Shown piece after piece: positions 8,606-16,407 of a DNA stretch of 61,224 nucleotides. The position numbers and the translations under genes are program-made. The notes beneath the pieces were generated by a model, which was given only the letters and a program-made list of their open reading frames with translations, was not told the origin of the DNA and did no database searches. Origin of the DNA: DATEEG01 sp035525055 (lineage in GTDB: Bacteria; Actinomycetota; Acidimicrobiia; Spongiisociales; ZC4RG35); assembly GCA_035525055.1 (NCBI GenBank), contig DATLEZ010000012.1, forward strand, positions 1 through 61,224. Reading direction: 5' to 3'. Numbering within the stretch: the stretch's first letter is position 1; every line of letters begins with the position of its first letter.

Positions 8606-8780
8606 TTGCGCTGATATCGGAAGCTTGTGCCAATTTGGCCAAGAATCGATCAAAGAAGATCCGGTGGGACTAGTTATCAGCGCTCGCCCTTTTTCCAACA
8701 AAGTGACGGAACGCGTCGGTATCGTCTCCTTGCCTGTGTTCGGCTGAGGGCAAGCCCGGAGCGAAATGAGGAGGTAGAAA

Positions 8781-9965
8781 GTGAACGCTTTGCAACCGCA
8801 GGCGCGGCTGTTGTACCGCGGCGCCCTGCTGATCTTTGTGGTCACGATCGTGATCGGGATCTTGAACGGGCTCGATGTCTGGGATCCGACCCGCCAGATG
8901 ATCCTGACCCACGTCCACGCCGGGACCCTCGGCTGGATCACGCTGTCTGTGATCGGTTCCGCTCTGGCCATGTTCGGGGGTGGAGCCGACACCAAGGCGG
9001 CCGCCACCGCCCGCAGCCTGACGATGGCGACCCTGGTGACGGTCGTGATCTATGTTGCGGCATTTGCCAGCACCACGGGAATCCTTCGACCCGTCGCCGG
9101 CACCTTGCTGCTGATAGCGATCATCTGGGCGCTTATTTGGGTGGCCGGCCGCTATCGATCGAGTGACAAGTCGACCTCACAACTGGCTCTCTACCTCGCC
9201 GTCATCTCATTGACGATCGGCGCAATCCTCGGAGTATTGCTCGGGGTCTTCATTGCTAACGGATCGCTGCCGGGTCTCAGCACGGAAAGGGCCACGGCTC
9301 TGGCGGGAGCCCATCCTGCAGCGATGCTCATCGGTTACCTGATCCTGGCCGGAGTGGCCATCAGCCACTGGGTCCTCAAAGGTGGCCAGGGAATGATCGG
9401 CCGTCTCGTGGCGTGGGCTCTCTTCCTGGCCGGCCTTCTTGCCAACATTGCTTTCATATTCGGGATCGACGCCTTGATCCAGGTTTTCTCTGGTCTCCAG
9501 GTGATCGCCATCATCGCCTACATCGTTCACATGTGGGGAAAGATCAAACCGAGCGCTTGGGCGGGTGATAGCGCCGACAATTTCGGGCGGGCGGCAGTAC
9601 TGGGCCTGGTGGTCGGGATCGGTCTCCTGGTCTATGTGGTCCAACTCTTCACCTCGGGTCAACTTGATCCGGAGACCGGTGAGGGCCCGATCGGAGTTCT
9701 GATTGCCTTCGACCATGCCATGTTCATCGGGGTGATGACCAATGCGTTGTTCGGGGCGATAGCGACCATGGCGTCGGCCAAAGCGGCCACCAATCGGATC
9801 ATCCTGCTCGCCGTCAATTTCGGCCTGGTGCTGTTTCTCATCGGACTCGCGTCGGACACGACGATCTTGAAACGGATTGGGACTCCGATAATGGGCCTGG
9901 CGCTCTTGTACGGCATAGCCACCTACTTCCAGGGCTTGGGGTCGACGGAGGCTTCCACTGCCTGA
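8781..9965 (+). CDS. Haem-copper-oxidase-like polytopic membrane protein
   Basis: 394 residues with about ten to twelve hydrophobic segments. The second begins ILTHVHAGTLGWITLSVIG (His44, His46), resembling the low-spin-haem helix of cbb3-oxidase/NO-reductase catalytic subunits (H-x-H ... GW). Further membrane histidines are in AGAHPAAM, ISHWVLKGG, YIVHMWG and AFDHAMF. The paired CuB histidines of true oxidases are not evident, so this may be a divergent or non-catalytic haem protein; NnrS-like proteins are another option. Its stop overlaps the ATG of a cytochrome c gene, which strongly implies a shared complex. GAGG lies upstream of ATG 8781. Confidence 0.65.
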   Translation: MNALQPQARLLYRGALLIFVVTIVIGILNGLDVWDPTRQMILTHVHAGTLGWITLSVIGSALAMFGGGADTKAAATARSLTMATLVTVVIYVAAFASTTGILRPVAGTLLLIAIIWALIWVAGRYRSSDKSTSQLALYLAVISLTIGAILGVLLGVFIANGSLPGLSTERATALAGAHPAAMLIGYLILAGVAISHWVLKGGQGMIGRLVAWALFLAGLLANIAFIFGIDALIQVFSGLQVIAIIAYIVHMWGKIKPSAWAGDSADNFGRAAVLGLVVGIGLLVYVVQLFTSGQLDPETGEGPIGVLIAFDHAMFIGVMTNALFGAIATMASAKAATNRIILLAVNFGLVLFLIGLASDTTILKRIGTPIMGLALLYGIATYFQGLGSTEASTA

Positions 9966-10387
9966 TGGAGGTACGCGTCCGGGCCCTGTTGGCGGCGATG
10001 CTCATAATGGCTGTCGCGGCCTGTGCATCAGGGCCCGAGTCGCTGGGCGATCCCAACCTCGACGCCGGGCGGGAGATCTTCGGCCGGGTTTGTTCGTCGT
10101 GTCACGGCGGGACCGGTTCGGGAGGATCGGCCCCGGCCTTGACCTCGATCCTCGAAACGTTTCCCCATTGCGAGACTCATAGGCAATGGGTGACCCTCGG
10201 TTCGGAGCGGTGGAAGAAAGAGGTCGGCCCCGTTTACGGGGCGCCCGGCAAGGAGATCACGGCGATAATGCCGAGCTTCGCGGCGGTCCTCACCGAGGAT
10301 GAGATCCAGCAGGTGGCATCGTTCGAGCGCTTCCGCTTCGCCGGTGGCGAAATGGCTGCAGTCCTGGCGGACTGCGGGTTGGGCTAA
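9965..10387 (+). CDS. Monohaem cytochrome c lipoprotein
   Basis: 140 residues. A lipoprotein signal ends in AVAAC (Cys20), so the protein should be membrane-anchored outside the cytoplasm. The c-type haem site is CSSCH at 43-47, and Met102 in IMPSF is the likely distal ligand, giving a small class I cytochrome. It overlaps the preceding membrane-protein gene by one base (TGATG) and is probably translationally coupled to it, which suggests electron transfer to or from that protein. Two extra cysteines (HCET and ADCG) could form a disulfide. Confidence 0.88.
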   Translation: MEVRVRALLAAMLIMAVAACASGPESLGDPNLDAGREIFGRVCSSCHGGTGSGGSAPALTSILETFPHCETHRQWVTLGSERWKKEVGPVYGAPGKEITAIMPSFAAVLTEDEIQQVASFERFRFAGGEMAAVLADCGLG

Positions 10388-10399
10388 GCCTCTTATCCC

Positions 10400-10413
10400 G
10401 TTTCGCGCGAAAC
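10400..10413. terminator. Perfect 14-bp palindrome between convergent genes
   Basis: GTTTCGCGCGAAAC lies between the cytochrome c stop and the opposing ABC permease stop. It could form a short terminator stem. There is no T-run, so confidence is limited. Confidence 0.4.
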
Positions 10414-10421
10414 GTGAGGGT

Positions 10422-11210
10422 CTAGGAGTAGCGGGTGACGAAGCCCCGGCTCCGGAAGAGCTTGAGCATCGTCGCGCCGAACCGCGTGGCCAGAACCAAC
10501 GCCGCCATGGTCCCGATCAGTGAGACGCCGAGCCGACCCCACGGCACGCCGTTGCCGTCGAGAACGTCGCGGGCGGCGGCGAAGGCGTGGGTCGTAGGGA
10601 GGACATTGGCGACCTGTCTCAGTCCGTTCGGGAGCGCCTCGACCGGGAAGAACACTCCGGATATTGCAAGCACGACGTAGTTGAGACCCCATGTCAGTAT
10701 CTCGGCGCTCTGGCCGAAGCGGAGGATCAAGCCGATAACCACCAGCGCCAGAGCCCAACCGTTGAGCACCAGCAGAGTGACGATGGGGATGACTGACCAG
10801 CCCACCGCCCTCAGGTCGAAACCGTAGAGGGCGATCGTCGTGATGGTCAGGGTGAGAAGGGTGAGAAAAAGCTTCGCCAGTCCGAACACCGAGGTACCGG
10901 CCAGGTACTCGAGCGGTTTGACGGGAGTGGTCAGTACGTTGAGCAAGTTACGGGTCCAGGTCTCCTCCATGAATGTGGTGGACCCGGTCATCTGAACCTG
11001 GGTCAGGGTCCAGAACAGCATCAGGCCGGCCAGCAGGTAGGGGATGCTGGCGCGGCTGGCCTCATTCTCCTGGGCGATGAAGTAGCCCAATGAACCCCAG
11101 AGGATGACGTCCATCACCGGCCAGAAAGCGATCTCGAACCAGCGATGAGGCGATCGCCACAGGACGAGCCAGTGACGCCGAATCACGGCCCCGACTCGTA
11201 TGAGATTCAC
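10422..11210 (-). CDS. ABC-2 type transporter permease
   Basis: 262 residues with six predicted membrane segments in the ABC-2 pattern, including FEIAFWPVMDVILWGSLGYF, LLAGLMLFWTLTQVQ and a last helix near LGVSLIGTMAALVLA. The segment WTRNLLNVLTTPVKPLEYLAGT is typical of the coupling region of drug or polysaccharide exporters. The GTG start overlaps the upstream ATPase stop by four bases, so the two form one exporter. Substrate unknown. Confidence 0.88.
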   Translation of the reverse strand: MNLIRVGAVIRRHWLVLWRSPHRWFEIAFWPVMDVILWGSLGYFIAQENEASRASIPYLLAGLMLFWTLTQVQMTGSTTFMEETWTRNLLNVLTTPVKPLEYLAGTSVFGLAKLFLTLLTLTITTIALYGFDLRAVGWSVIPIVTLLVLNGWALALVVIGLILRFGQSAEILTWGLNYVVLAISGVFFPVEALPNGLRQVANVLPTTHAFAAARDVLDGNGVPWGRLGVSLIGTMAALVLATRFGATMLKLFRSRGFVTRYS

Positions 11211-11956
11211 TTGGCACCATTTCCCCGAAGTTCGGCAGCAACGGCGAGGAAGGCGCCTTCGAGATCGTCTACGGCGAACTGGGTGGCGATGGCTGCCGGG
11301 GTGCCGTCGGCCACGATCTTCCCGCGCGACATGAGGATCACTCGCTCACACAGCGTCTCTACCTCGCGCATGTTGTGGGAAGTGACGAGGAGGGTGGTCT
11401 GGTCGCGCCGATGGATTGCAAGCAGCGTTTCCCGTACCCGAGCCGCCATGTCCGGATCGAGGCTGGCGGTCGGTTCGTCGAGCACCAGTAATCGCGGTCT
11501 GTGCAGGATTGCCTTGGTGATCGAAACCAGTGTTCGTTGTCCGGAGGAGAGCTCCTGGTTGCGCTTGTCGGCGAGTTCGGTGAGGCCGAAGGTCTCGATT
11601 GCCTCTTCGACGATCGCCGCCGGTTTGCGCAGGCCGGCGAACCCGGCGAACAGGGAAAGTGCCTCGCGCACCGTGAGGTTCTCCGGGAGAGGGAGGTAGC
11701 CGGCGACGAAGCCGACATGTTCCATCGCTCTCGATCGACCGTGGGGGAGACGGTGCCCCGCAATGTCGATCTCTCCTGAGTCGGGGGCGATCACCCCGAG
11801 CAGCATCAACAGGGTCGTCGTCTTGCCGGCCCCGTTGGGACCGAGCAGACCCAGGCGAGCACCGGCCGGCACCCCCAGATCGAGATGATCTACCGCCGTC
11901 TCACCCTTGAATGTCTTGACGAGGCCGCGAGTGTCGACCACCAGGGATGAGGACAT
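11207..11956 (-). CDS. ABC transporter ATP-binding protein (DrrA/CcmA-like)
   Basis: Energises the neighbouring ABC-2 permease. Walker A GPNGAGKT at residues 39-46, signature LSSGQR near 135, Walker B LLVLDEPTAS and the switch His in LLVTSHNMREVE are all intact. At 249 residues it is a nucleotide-binding domain with a short C-terminal tail and no membrane segment. It is first in a two-gene operon transcribed away from the secreted-protein/Tad operon. Confidence 0.92.
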   Translation of the reverse strand: MSSSLVVDTRGLVKTFKGETAVDHLDLGVPAGARLGLLGPNGAGKTTTLLMLLGVIAPDSGEIDIAGHRLPHGRSRAMEHVGFVAGYLPLPENLTVREALSLFAGFAGLRKPAAIVEEAIETFGLTELADKRNQELSSGQRTLVSITKAILHRPRLLVLDEPTASLDPDMAARVRETLLAIHRRDQTTLLVTSHNMREVETLCERVILMSRGKIVADGTPAAIATQFAVDDLEGAFLAVAAELRGNGAK

Positions 11957-12094
11957 AGGTGTAATTCTGGCCGACCGACAAGGGCGCTGAGATCGAATTT
12001 CGTCCGACGACTGCCACTCAAGTATCAGGCCCGCCAGGCCGAATAGTCAGGTAATTAGTCACCCTGTGTGTGTAACAACCACCCACAGTGATAT

Positions 12095-12111
12095 ACCTAC
12101 CTCGTGTAGGT
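12095..12111 (+). promoter_or_regulatory. Small hairpin in the leader of the secreted/Tad operon
   Basis: ACCTAC-CTCGT-GTAGGT can form a six-base-pair stem 24 bases before the ATG at 12135. It may be part of the 5' UTR or an operator; there is no further support for a regulator. Confidence 0.3.
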
Positions 12112-12134
12112 GTGTTTCAACAAGGACAGGACAG

Positions 12135-12827
12135 ATGCGTTACAAGACCGGCTTGATTGGACTTCTGGTGGCTGTTTCGACCGTCGTGGGAGGCGTGGCA
12201 ATGGCTGCCTCGAACGACACGCTCTTGGTCGAAGGCTTCGATCCAGATAACAACGCGCTGGTCTTCGGCGTGTCCGAAGTCGACGAGGACGGTTTCGACT
12301 GCACGGTCGAAGGACCCGACTTCTCCTACGTGACCGACGGGGCCGGGAGTGTGATTTCTCTCACCAAGAACGGCCAACCGGCTTCCTTCAAGTTGGTCGC
12401 GGTCGATGTTCCGTACGGCCAAACCGGCGGTGTCTGCGACCTGACCGCGGTCGATGTCACCGGGCCGTCGGGTCAGGTCAACCATGGCCAGTTGGTCTCG
12501 AGCATCGTCCACGCCCTCAAGGAACAAATGAAGGAAGCCGGCATAAGAGGCGGCGTCGGGTGCTTCGCTCGAATCGTGGGGCAGTCTGACTACGGCAAGG
12601 GTGATGAGCAGCAGGGGCCGACGGTCATCGATGAAACAGTCGTCGTGGCCGGAGAAGTTGACCTAACCGCCCACGAAACCACCTGCGGCGGACCAAAGTC
12701 CGACGAAGCCGGCGATGATGCGGACGTGGCCGACAGCGACGGCAATGGAAATGGAAATGGCAACGGAAACGCCAGCTCCAACGGGAACGCCAACGGCAAC
12801 AACGGGAACGCCAACGGCCCCAAGTGA
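12135..12827 (+). CDS. Secreted protein with Asn/Gly repeat tail
   Basis: ATG 12135 follows AGGACAGGACAG. A signal peptide (MRYKTGLIGLLVAVSTVVGGVAMAA) leads a domain of about 170 residues with four cysteines, then an acidic linker (DEAGDDADVADSD) and a C-terminal run built from Asn-Gly, Asn-Ala and Asn-Ser units. No known catalytic motif is seen. It overlaps the next gene by four bases, so it is co-expressed with the TadG/TadE proteins. A structural or surface-associated role is plausible; the tail resembles a flexible wall-spanning linker. Function unknown. Confidence 0.75.
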   Translation: MRYKTGLIGLLVAVSTVVGGVAMAASNDTLLVEGFDPDNNALVFGVSEVDEDGFDCTVEGPDFSYVTDGAGSVISLTKNGQPASFKLVAVDVPYGQTGGVCDLTAVDVTGPSGQVNHGQLVSSIVHALKEQMKEAGIRGGVGCFARIVGQSDYGKGDEQQGPTVIDETVVVAGEVDLTAHETTCGGPKSDEAGDDADVADSDGNGNGNGNGNASSNGNANGNNGNANGPK

Positions 12828-14065
12828 CGATGCACAATCGCTCAAGAAACGACCGGGGAGCCAACCTGGTCGGGTTCGCCCTGGTCAGGCTCGGCGATCA
12901 GGGCATCGCTGCTGTAACGGTGGCCATTAGCATGCTGTTGCTGATGGGCCTGGCGGCGCTGGCCTTGGACGGCTCCAATCTCTACCGGGAGAGGGGAGAC
13001 GTCCAGAACGCTGCCGACCTGGCGGCCCTGGCGGCCGTGTATGAGTCGTGCACTGGGGGCTCGGACGCCGATGCGATTGCGGCCGGTCGCAGCCAGGCGC
13101 TGGCCAATGGGTACGACGACGCCGACCCCCAGACCACTGTCGTGATCGCAAGGGAGGGGTCCTGGTGGAGGGCCACCATCGATACGACGGTCGCCGGTTC
13201 CTTCTCGAAGGTGCTCGGAGCCAACACTCTCGACACCGGCGCCTTCGCCCTTGCCCAGTGCACGATGGGCCCTGGGCCCTCGATCTTCGCCGGCGGCGAT
13301 TGTGGCTCCGATCCCACCTTCGATCTGTCGGGCAACGAGAACCTCTTCATCGGAGCGGTGCACTCCAACACCAACCTCAAGGTCGGCGGCGGTCTCAACG
13401 ACTTCACCGACGACGTTACCTATGTCACCACTGCCGATTTGGGGGGCAGTGGCAACAGTTACCCCCCAGGCTCTCCCTATCAGGTGCCGTGGAAACCATG
13501 GCCTGCCGGCATGCAGCCCGACCCGAGCGATTATGCGGCCGGGGGCCCGGTTGAGGCGATGTATCCCGGTCAGTTCTTCAAGTACTACACCAACGGGGAC
13601 GTCAAGATCGACGCCTTAACACCCAACGGTGTGCACGTCATATACGGCAACGGCAAGTTCCTCTTCGATGCCGACAACCTGACCAAGACCCTCACTCTCG
13701 TCGTCCTCCCTGCCAGCTCCGACAAGGGATCCATCGAGATCAGCAAGTCCGGCCTGAACATCACCGCCTTCCACGACAACGTCCTCTTCTACACCGACTT
13801 CTGGAAGGGCGGGACCAACTATCCGTACACACCCGGTCCCTATGCCAGCAAGCCCGAGTGCGGGGCGCCGGCGATCCAGATGTCGTCCCAGGGCAACACT
13901 TTCACCGGTCTGTTCGCGGCTCCGCGCGGGATGATCGAGTGGAACGGGAATTGGAACACTCTCAACGGGGGTCTGGCCGCTTTCAACCTCAAGTACAACG
14001 GAAACAACAACACGATGAACACTCTGGCTGGCCTGGGCGATCCGATCACGGTCCTGCTTCAGTGA
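12824..14065 (+). CDS. TadG-like pilus/secretion-associated protein
   Basis: Begins at GTG 12824 (overlapping the previous TGA) or ATG 12830. Residues about 25-70 (GIAAVTVAISMLLLMGLAA then LYRERGDVQNAADLAALAA) form the Tad-like prepilin segment of the TadE/TadG class: one hydrophobic helix plus the QNAADAAALA-type motif. The remainder is a beta-rich exported region with repeats such as LSGNENLFIGAVHSN and MSSQGNTFTGLFAAPRG, resembling the parallel-beta filaments in some actinobacterial TadG proteins. Cys residues suggest disulfides. Its TGA overlaps the ATG of the next gene. Confidence 0.75.
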   Translation: MTMHNRSRNDRGANLVGFALVRLGDQGIAAVTVAISMLLLMGLAALALDGSNLYRERGDVQNAADLAALAAVYESCTGGSDADAIAAGRSQALANGYDDADPQTTVVIAREGSWWRATIDTTVAGSFSKVLGANTLDTGAFALAQCTMGPGPSIFAGGDCGSDPTFDLSGNENLFIGAVHSNTNLKVGGGLNDFTDDVTYVTTADLGGSGNSYPPGSPYQVPWKPWPAGMQPDPSDYAAGGPVEAMYPGQFFKYYTNGDVKIDALTPNGVHVIYGNGKFLFDADNLTKTLTLVVLPASSDKGSIEISKSGLNITAFHDNVLFYTDFWKGGTNYPYTPGPYASKPECGAPAIQMSSQGNTFTGLFAAPRGMIEWNGNWNTLNGGLAAFNLKYNGNNNTMNTLAGLGDPITVLLQ

Positions 14066-14529
14066 TGAGACACGAACGCGGCGCCACGCTCATTGAGACC
14101 GCGCTGGTGGCCCCTCTGCTGTTCCTTCTCATCTTCGGGTTGGTCGAATTCGGCAGGTACATCGCGATGACCTCGACCGTGACCAATGCCAGTCGGGAGG
14201 CGACGCGCTATGCGTCCGGCACCGGGACGGGCAGCGGGACCGAGCCCCGCTATGCCGACTGTGACGGGATGCGTGACGCGGCCCAACAGTTCGGTGTCAT
14301 CGGCCAGCCCAACGACGGACAGATCACCCTCGAATACGACGAAGGGCCGGGGACCGCGGTGTTCCTCACATGCTCGGGTAGCTCGGTTGCCGCGTCGAGC
14401 ATCGAAACCGGAGACCGGATCGTGGCGACCGTCTCCGTGCCCTATCAGCCCGTCGCTCCGCTGGTCGGCCAGTTTCTCGGTCCCATCACCATCACCGTCC
14501 AGACGATCAGGACGATCAACAAAGGCTGA
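14065..14529 (+). CDS. TadE-like pseudopilin 1
   Basis: 154 residues from ATG 14065, which overlaps the previous stop (TGATG). The N-terminus ERGATLIETALVAPLLFLLIFGLVEFGRYI is the canonical TadE prepilin signature: Gly before a hydrophobic helix and Glu at the +5-like position. An exported domain with two cysteines (ADCDGM and LTCSG) follows. It is expected to be processed and inserted in the cytoplasmic membrane as a minor pilin or assembly factor. No TadA, TadB, TadC or TadV gene is present nearby. Confidence 0.85.
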   Translation: MRHERGATLIETALVAPLLFLLIFGLVEFGRYIAMTSTVTNASREATRYASGTGTGSGTEPRYADCDGMRDAAQQFGVIGQPNDGQITLEYDEGPGTAVFLTCSGSSVAASSIETGDRIVATVSVPYQPVAPLVGQFLGPITITVQTIRTINKG

Positions 14530-14532
14530 CCC

Positions 14533-14934
14533 ATGACTGGCATGCGTTCTGACAAAGGTGCCACTCTCATCGAGGCGGCATTCATCATCCCCTTCGTCCT
14601 CCTCCTCGTGCTCGGGGTGGCCGATCTCGGTCGTGCCTTCTTCGACGCGGCCAAGGTGCAGGAAGCGGCACAGGAAGGTGCCATCTACGCATCACTCAAC
14701 CCGGGATCGCCCGGAGATGCAGTCGCTCGAGCCGAGGAGACGATCCAAAGTCCCGATTTCACCGGATCGATCACCATCACCTGTCCGAGCACGGACCAGG
14801 TCACCGTCACTGTCTCCTACACTTTCAACTTGGTAACTCCAATCATGAGCAATCTCGTCGGTAACAGCCTCGACCTGACCCACTCCGAAACGGCACGGGT
14901 GCTCAGCTCAGACACCTGCGTCCCCTCGCCCTGA
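14533..14934 (+). CDS. TadE-like pseudopilin 2
   Basis: 133 residues. DKGATLIEAAFIIPFVLLLVLGVADLGRAFF gives the TadE-type prepilin signature, followed by KVQEAAQEGAIYAS and a short exported beta domain with Cys residues in ITCPS and DTCVP. It lies three bases after TadE-like 1 and closes the operon. The two TadE paralogues share the N-terminal plan but little sequence beyond it, implying distinct positions in an assembly rather than a recent duplication. Confidence 0.82.
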   Translation: MTGMRSDKGATLIEAAFIIPFVLLLVLGVADLGRAFFDAAKVQEAAQEGAIYASLNPGSPGDAVARAEETIQSPDFTGSITITCPSTDQVTVTVSYTFNLVTPIMSNLVGNSLDLTHSETARVLSSDTCVPSP

Positions 14935-15177
14935 CATGACGCCGGCTTCCCTCTGGTCGAGGATTTGGTGGACGACCGCTCCACTTTCGACCGGATCATC
15001 GGCGCCGGGGGCATCGTGGGGCGGAGCCTGCGTCGCCGCCTGGCCAAGCTGATATCCATCGCGCTTCATCGCCATGTGAACGCCTGACCGACTCGTCCGT
15101 GCCAAGTTCGAGAACCGGCGTTCAGATTGGCTTCGGGAGAGCCCCCTTCCCGGTAGAAGAACCACCCACCACGGTAG

Positions 15178-15210
15178 AAGCCCTGGCCGGCATTGCGCTG
15201 GCCAGGGCTT
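15178..15210. terminator. Terminator-like stem-loop
   Basis: An 11-bp stem, AAGCCCTGGCC paired with GGCCAGGGCTT, with an 11-base loop and TT after it. It lies just downstream (minus-strand sense) of the tRNA fragment, where a tRNA terminator would be expected, and could also stop transcripts from the Tad operon. Confidence 0.6.
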
Positions 15211-15211
15211 T

Positions 15212-15258
15212 CAGTCGCGGGGGTGGTGTCCTGAGACATCACACAGTCGCGGGGGTGG
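15212..15258. repeat. Direct repeat of the tRNA 3' end
   Basis: CAGTCGCGGGGGTGG occurs at 15212-15226 and again at 15244-15258, where it is the 3' acceptor/T-arm end of the tRNA remnant. The 32-bp offset and exact identity suggest duplicated att-core or recombination scars. Confidence 0.65.
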
Positions 15259-15281
15259 GATTTGAACCCACGACCTTCGGG
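15247..15281 (-). pseudogene. 3' half of an initiator-type tRNA-Met
   Basis: On the minus strand it reads CCCGA (3' side of the anticodon stem), AGGTC (variable loop), GTGGG-TTCAAAT-CCCAC (T arm), CCCCGCG (3' acceptor strand) and A73. This layout matches the 3' half of bacterial tRNA-fMet. The sequence on its 5' side cannot complete an anticodon stem, D arm or CGCGGGG acceptor strand, so no functional tRNA is present. Such 3'-half copies are typical of tRNA-directed integration sites. Confidence 0.72.
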
Positions 15282-15366
15282 CGCGGTTTTCAGTTCTCAT
15301 GGTTTCGCGGTGCTTCCCTCCCATCGCACCGTTGGCCGAAAGAAGTAGGCCCGCCGTCGAACGTTG

Positions 15367-16407
15367 TTAAAGCGTCGCCAGCCTGGCGTTGGCAAGGCCG
15401 GGGTAGCTGCGACGAAGTTCGACCTTGCGCTCCAAGGCCTCGATCACCGGTTGGGTGAAGTCCACCTCATAGAGATGTTCGCTGCTTCCTAACCCACCCG
15501 GCGAGAAGACATTGACCTCCATCAACTTGTCGCCCACGATGTCGAGGCCCACGAGAAACATCCCGTCTTCGATGAGCTTCGGCCGAACCAGGTCTACCAG
15601 GTGCAACATCTCGTCGGTGACCTTGGCGGGGTGAGCCTCACCTCCGGCGTGCATGTTCGATCGCATGTCGGTTGACTCGTTGATCCTCTTGAACGCGGCG
15701 TACTGACCGTCGCGTTCCAGAGGACGCCCGTTCATCACGAAGAGGCGCGTGTCGCCGTCCTTGCCGGCTGCCAGGTATTCCTGCACCACGATGTAGCCGT
15801 CGCGAGAAAGGGCTTCGATCATCTGATTGAGGTTGGGCGACTCCTTGGCTGACACCAGGAAGACGCCCGCCCCGCCGGAGCCCTGCAACGGCTTCAGAAC
15901 CGCCGAGCCCTTCATCTCCTTGACGAAATCGGTGATTGCCTTGGCGTCGCGAGAGATCATGGTGCGGGGCCGGACCTCTTCGGGGAAGTGTTGGAAGTAG
16001 GTCTTGTTGACCGCGTCGGCCAGGCTCGTTGGGTCATTGACCACCAGAACTCCGCGGCTCATGGCCAATTGGCCGAAGAGAACGCCGGAGGTGACGGCCC
16101 ACGGCCTCTCAGCTGCATCCTCGGCCGGATCGTTGCGCATCATCAGCACGTCGAGCTCGTCAAGAACGAGGCGTTCTGTCGCCTCGTCCGATTGAACCTT
16201 TTCCAGGTACGTCTTGAGCGACCGGTAGTTCGTGGCCGGGGCCGTGCGGGCAGACGCGGTAACACTGCCGTCGGGGTCGTGGGCGAAGTCGTCGACTCCC
16301 ATCAGCCACACCTCGTGACCCATCCTGGTGGCGGTCATCGCCAGCCTCGTGGATGTGTAACCCGGTTGCTCGGTGGCAACGCGGTTGACGACGAATCCAA
16401 GTTTCAT
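15367..16407 (-). CDS. ATP-grasp ligase, glutathione-synthetase/RimK-like
   Basis: 346 residues. The N-terminal domain starts MKLGFVVNRVATEQPGYT. The ATP-grasp core has the phosphate-binding loop LKPLQGSGGAGVF, the adenine-side VVQEYL, LFVMNGRPL, and the metal-binding segment MEVNVFSPGGLG, close to the glutathione synthetase pattern NVTSPTG. It should join a carboxylate to an amine or thiol through an acyl phosphate. Its ATG overlaps the DUF1704 stop by four bases, so it is the third gene of an operon with a formylglutamate amidohydrolase-like protein and a metallopeptidase. It appears intact although the two upstream genes are interrupted. Substrate unknown. Confidence 0.82.
   Translation of the reverse strand: MKLGFVVNRVATEQPGYTSTRLAMTATRMGHEVWLMGVDDFAHDPDGSVTASARTAPATNYRSLKTYLEKVQSDEATERLVLDELDVLMMRNDPAEDAAERPWAVTSGVLFGQLAMSRGVLVVNDPTSLADAVNKTYFQHFPEEVRPRTMISRDAKAITDFVKEMKGSAVLKPLQGSGGAGVFLVSAKESPNLNQMIEALSRDGYIVVQEYLAAGKDGDTRLFVMNGRPLERDGQYAAFKRINESTDMRSNMHAGGEAHPAKVTDEMLHLVDLVRPKLIEDGMFLVGLDIVGDKLMEVNVFSPGGLGSSEHLYEVDFTQPVIEALERKVELRRSYPGLANARLATL

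Larger units (their letters stand above)
14935..15366. other. 432-bp gap with tRNA remnant, terminator and a doubtful short ORF
   Basis: Between the convergent TadE and ATP-grasp genes. Contents seen are a 39-codon reading frame from GTG 14968 to TGA 15087 (GAGG upstream, no recognisable product), a terminator-like stem (15178-15210), a 15-bp direct repeat, and a tRNA 3' fragment. Apparent ORFs that cross the fragment translate its T-arm into GFEPTTFG and are artefacts. Confidence 0.6.

Noticed and set aside
10400..10413. GTTTCGCGCGAAAC as a chromosomal parS site
   Set aside because: Central bases differ from the TGTTTCACGTGAAACA consensus on both sides, and the position between convergent stops suits a terminator stem.
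12095..12111. Riboswitch before the Tad operon
   Set aside because: A single six-base-pair hairpin without a conserved aptamer core.
14968..15087. 39-codon ORF with a GAGG before its GTG
   Set aside because: No similarity or domain; in a gap dominated by tRNA remnants. Kept only as a note in the gap entry.
15099..15458. Plus-strand ORF containing GFEPTTFG
   Set aside because: That peptide is the classic mistranslation of a tRNA T-arm; no protein is encoded.
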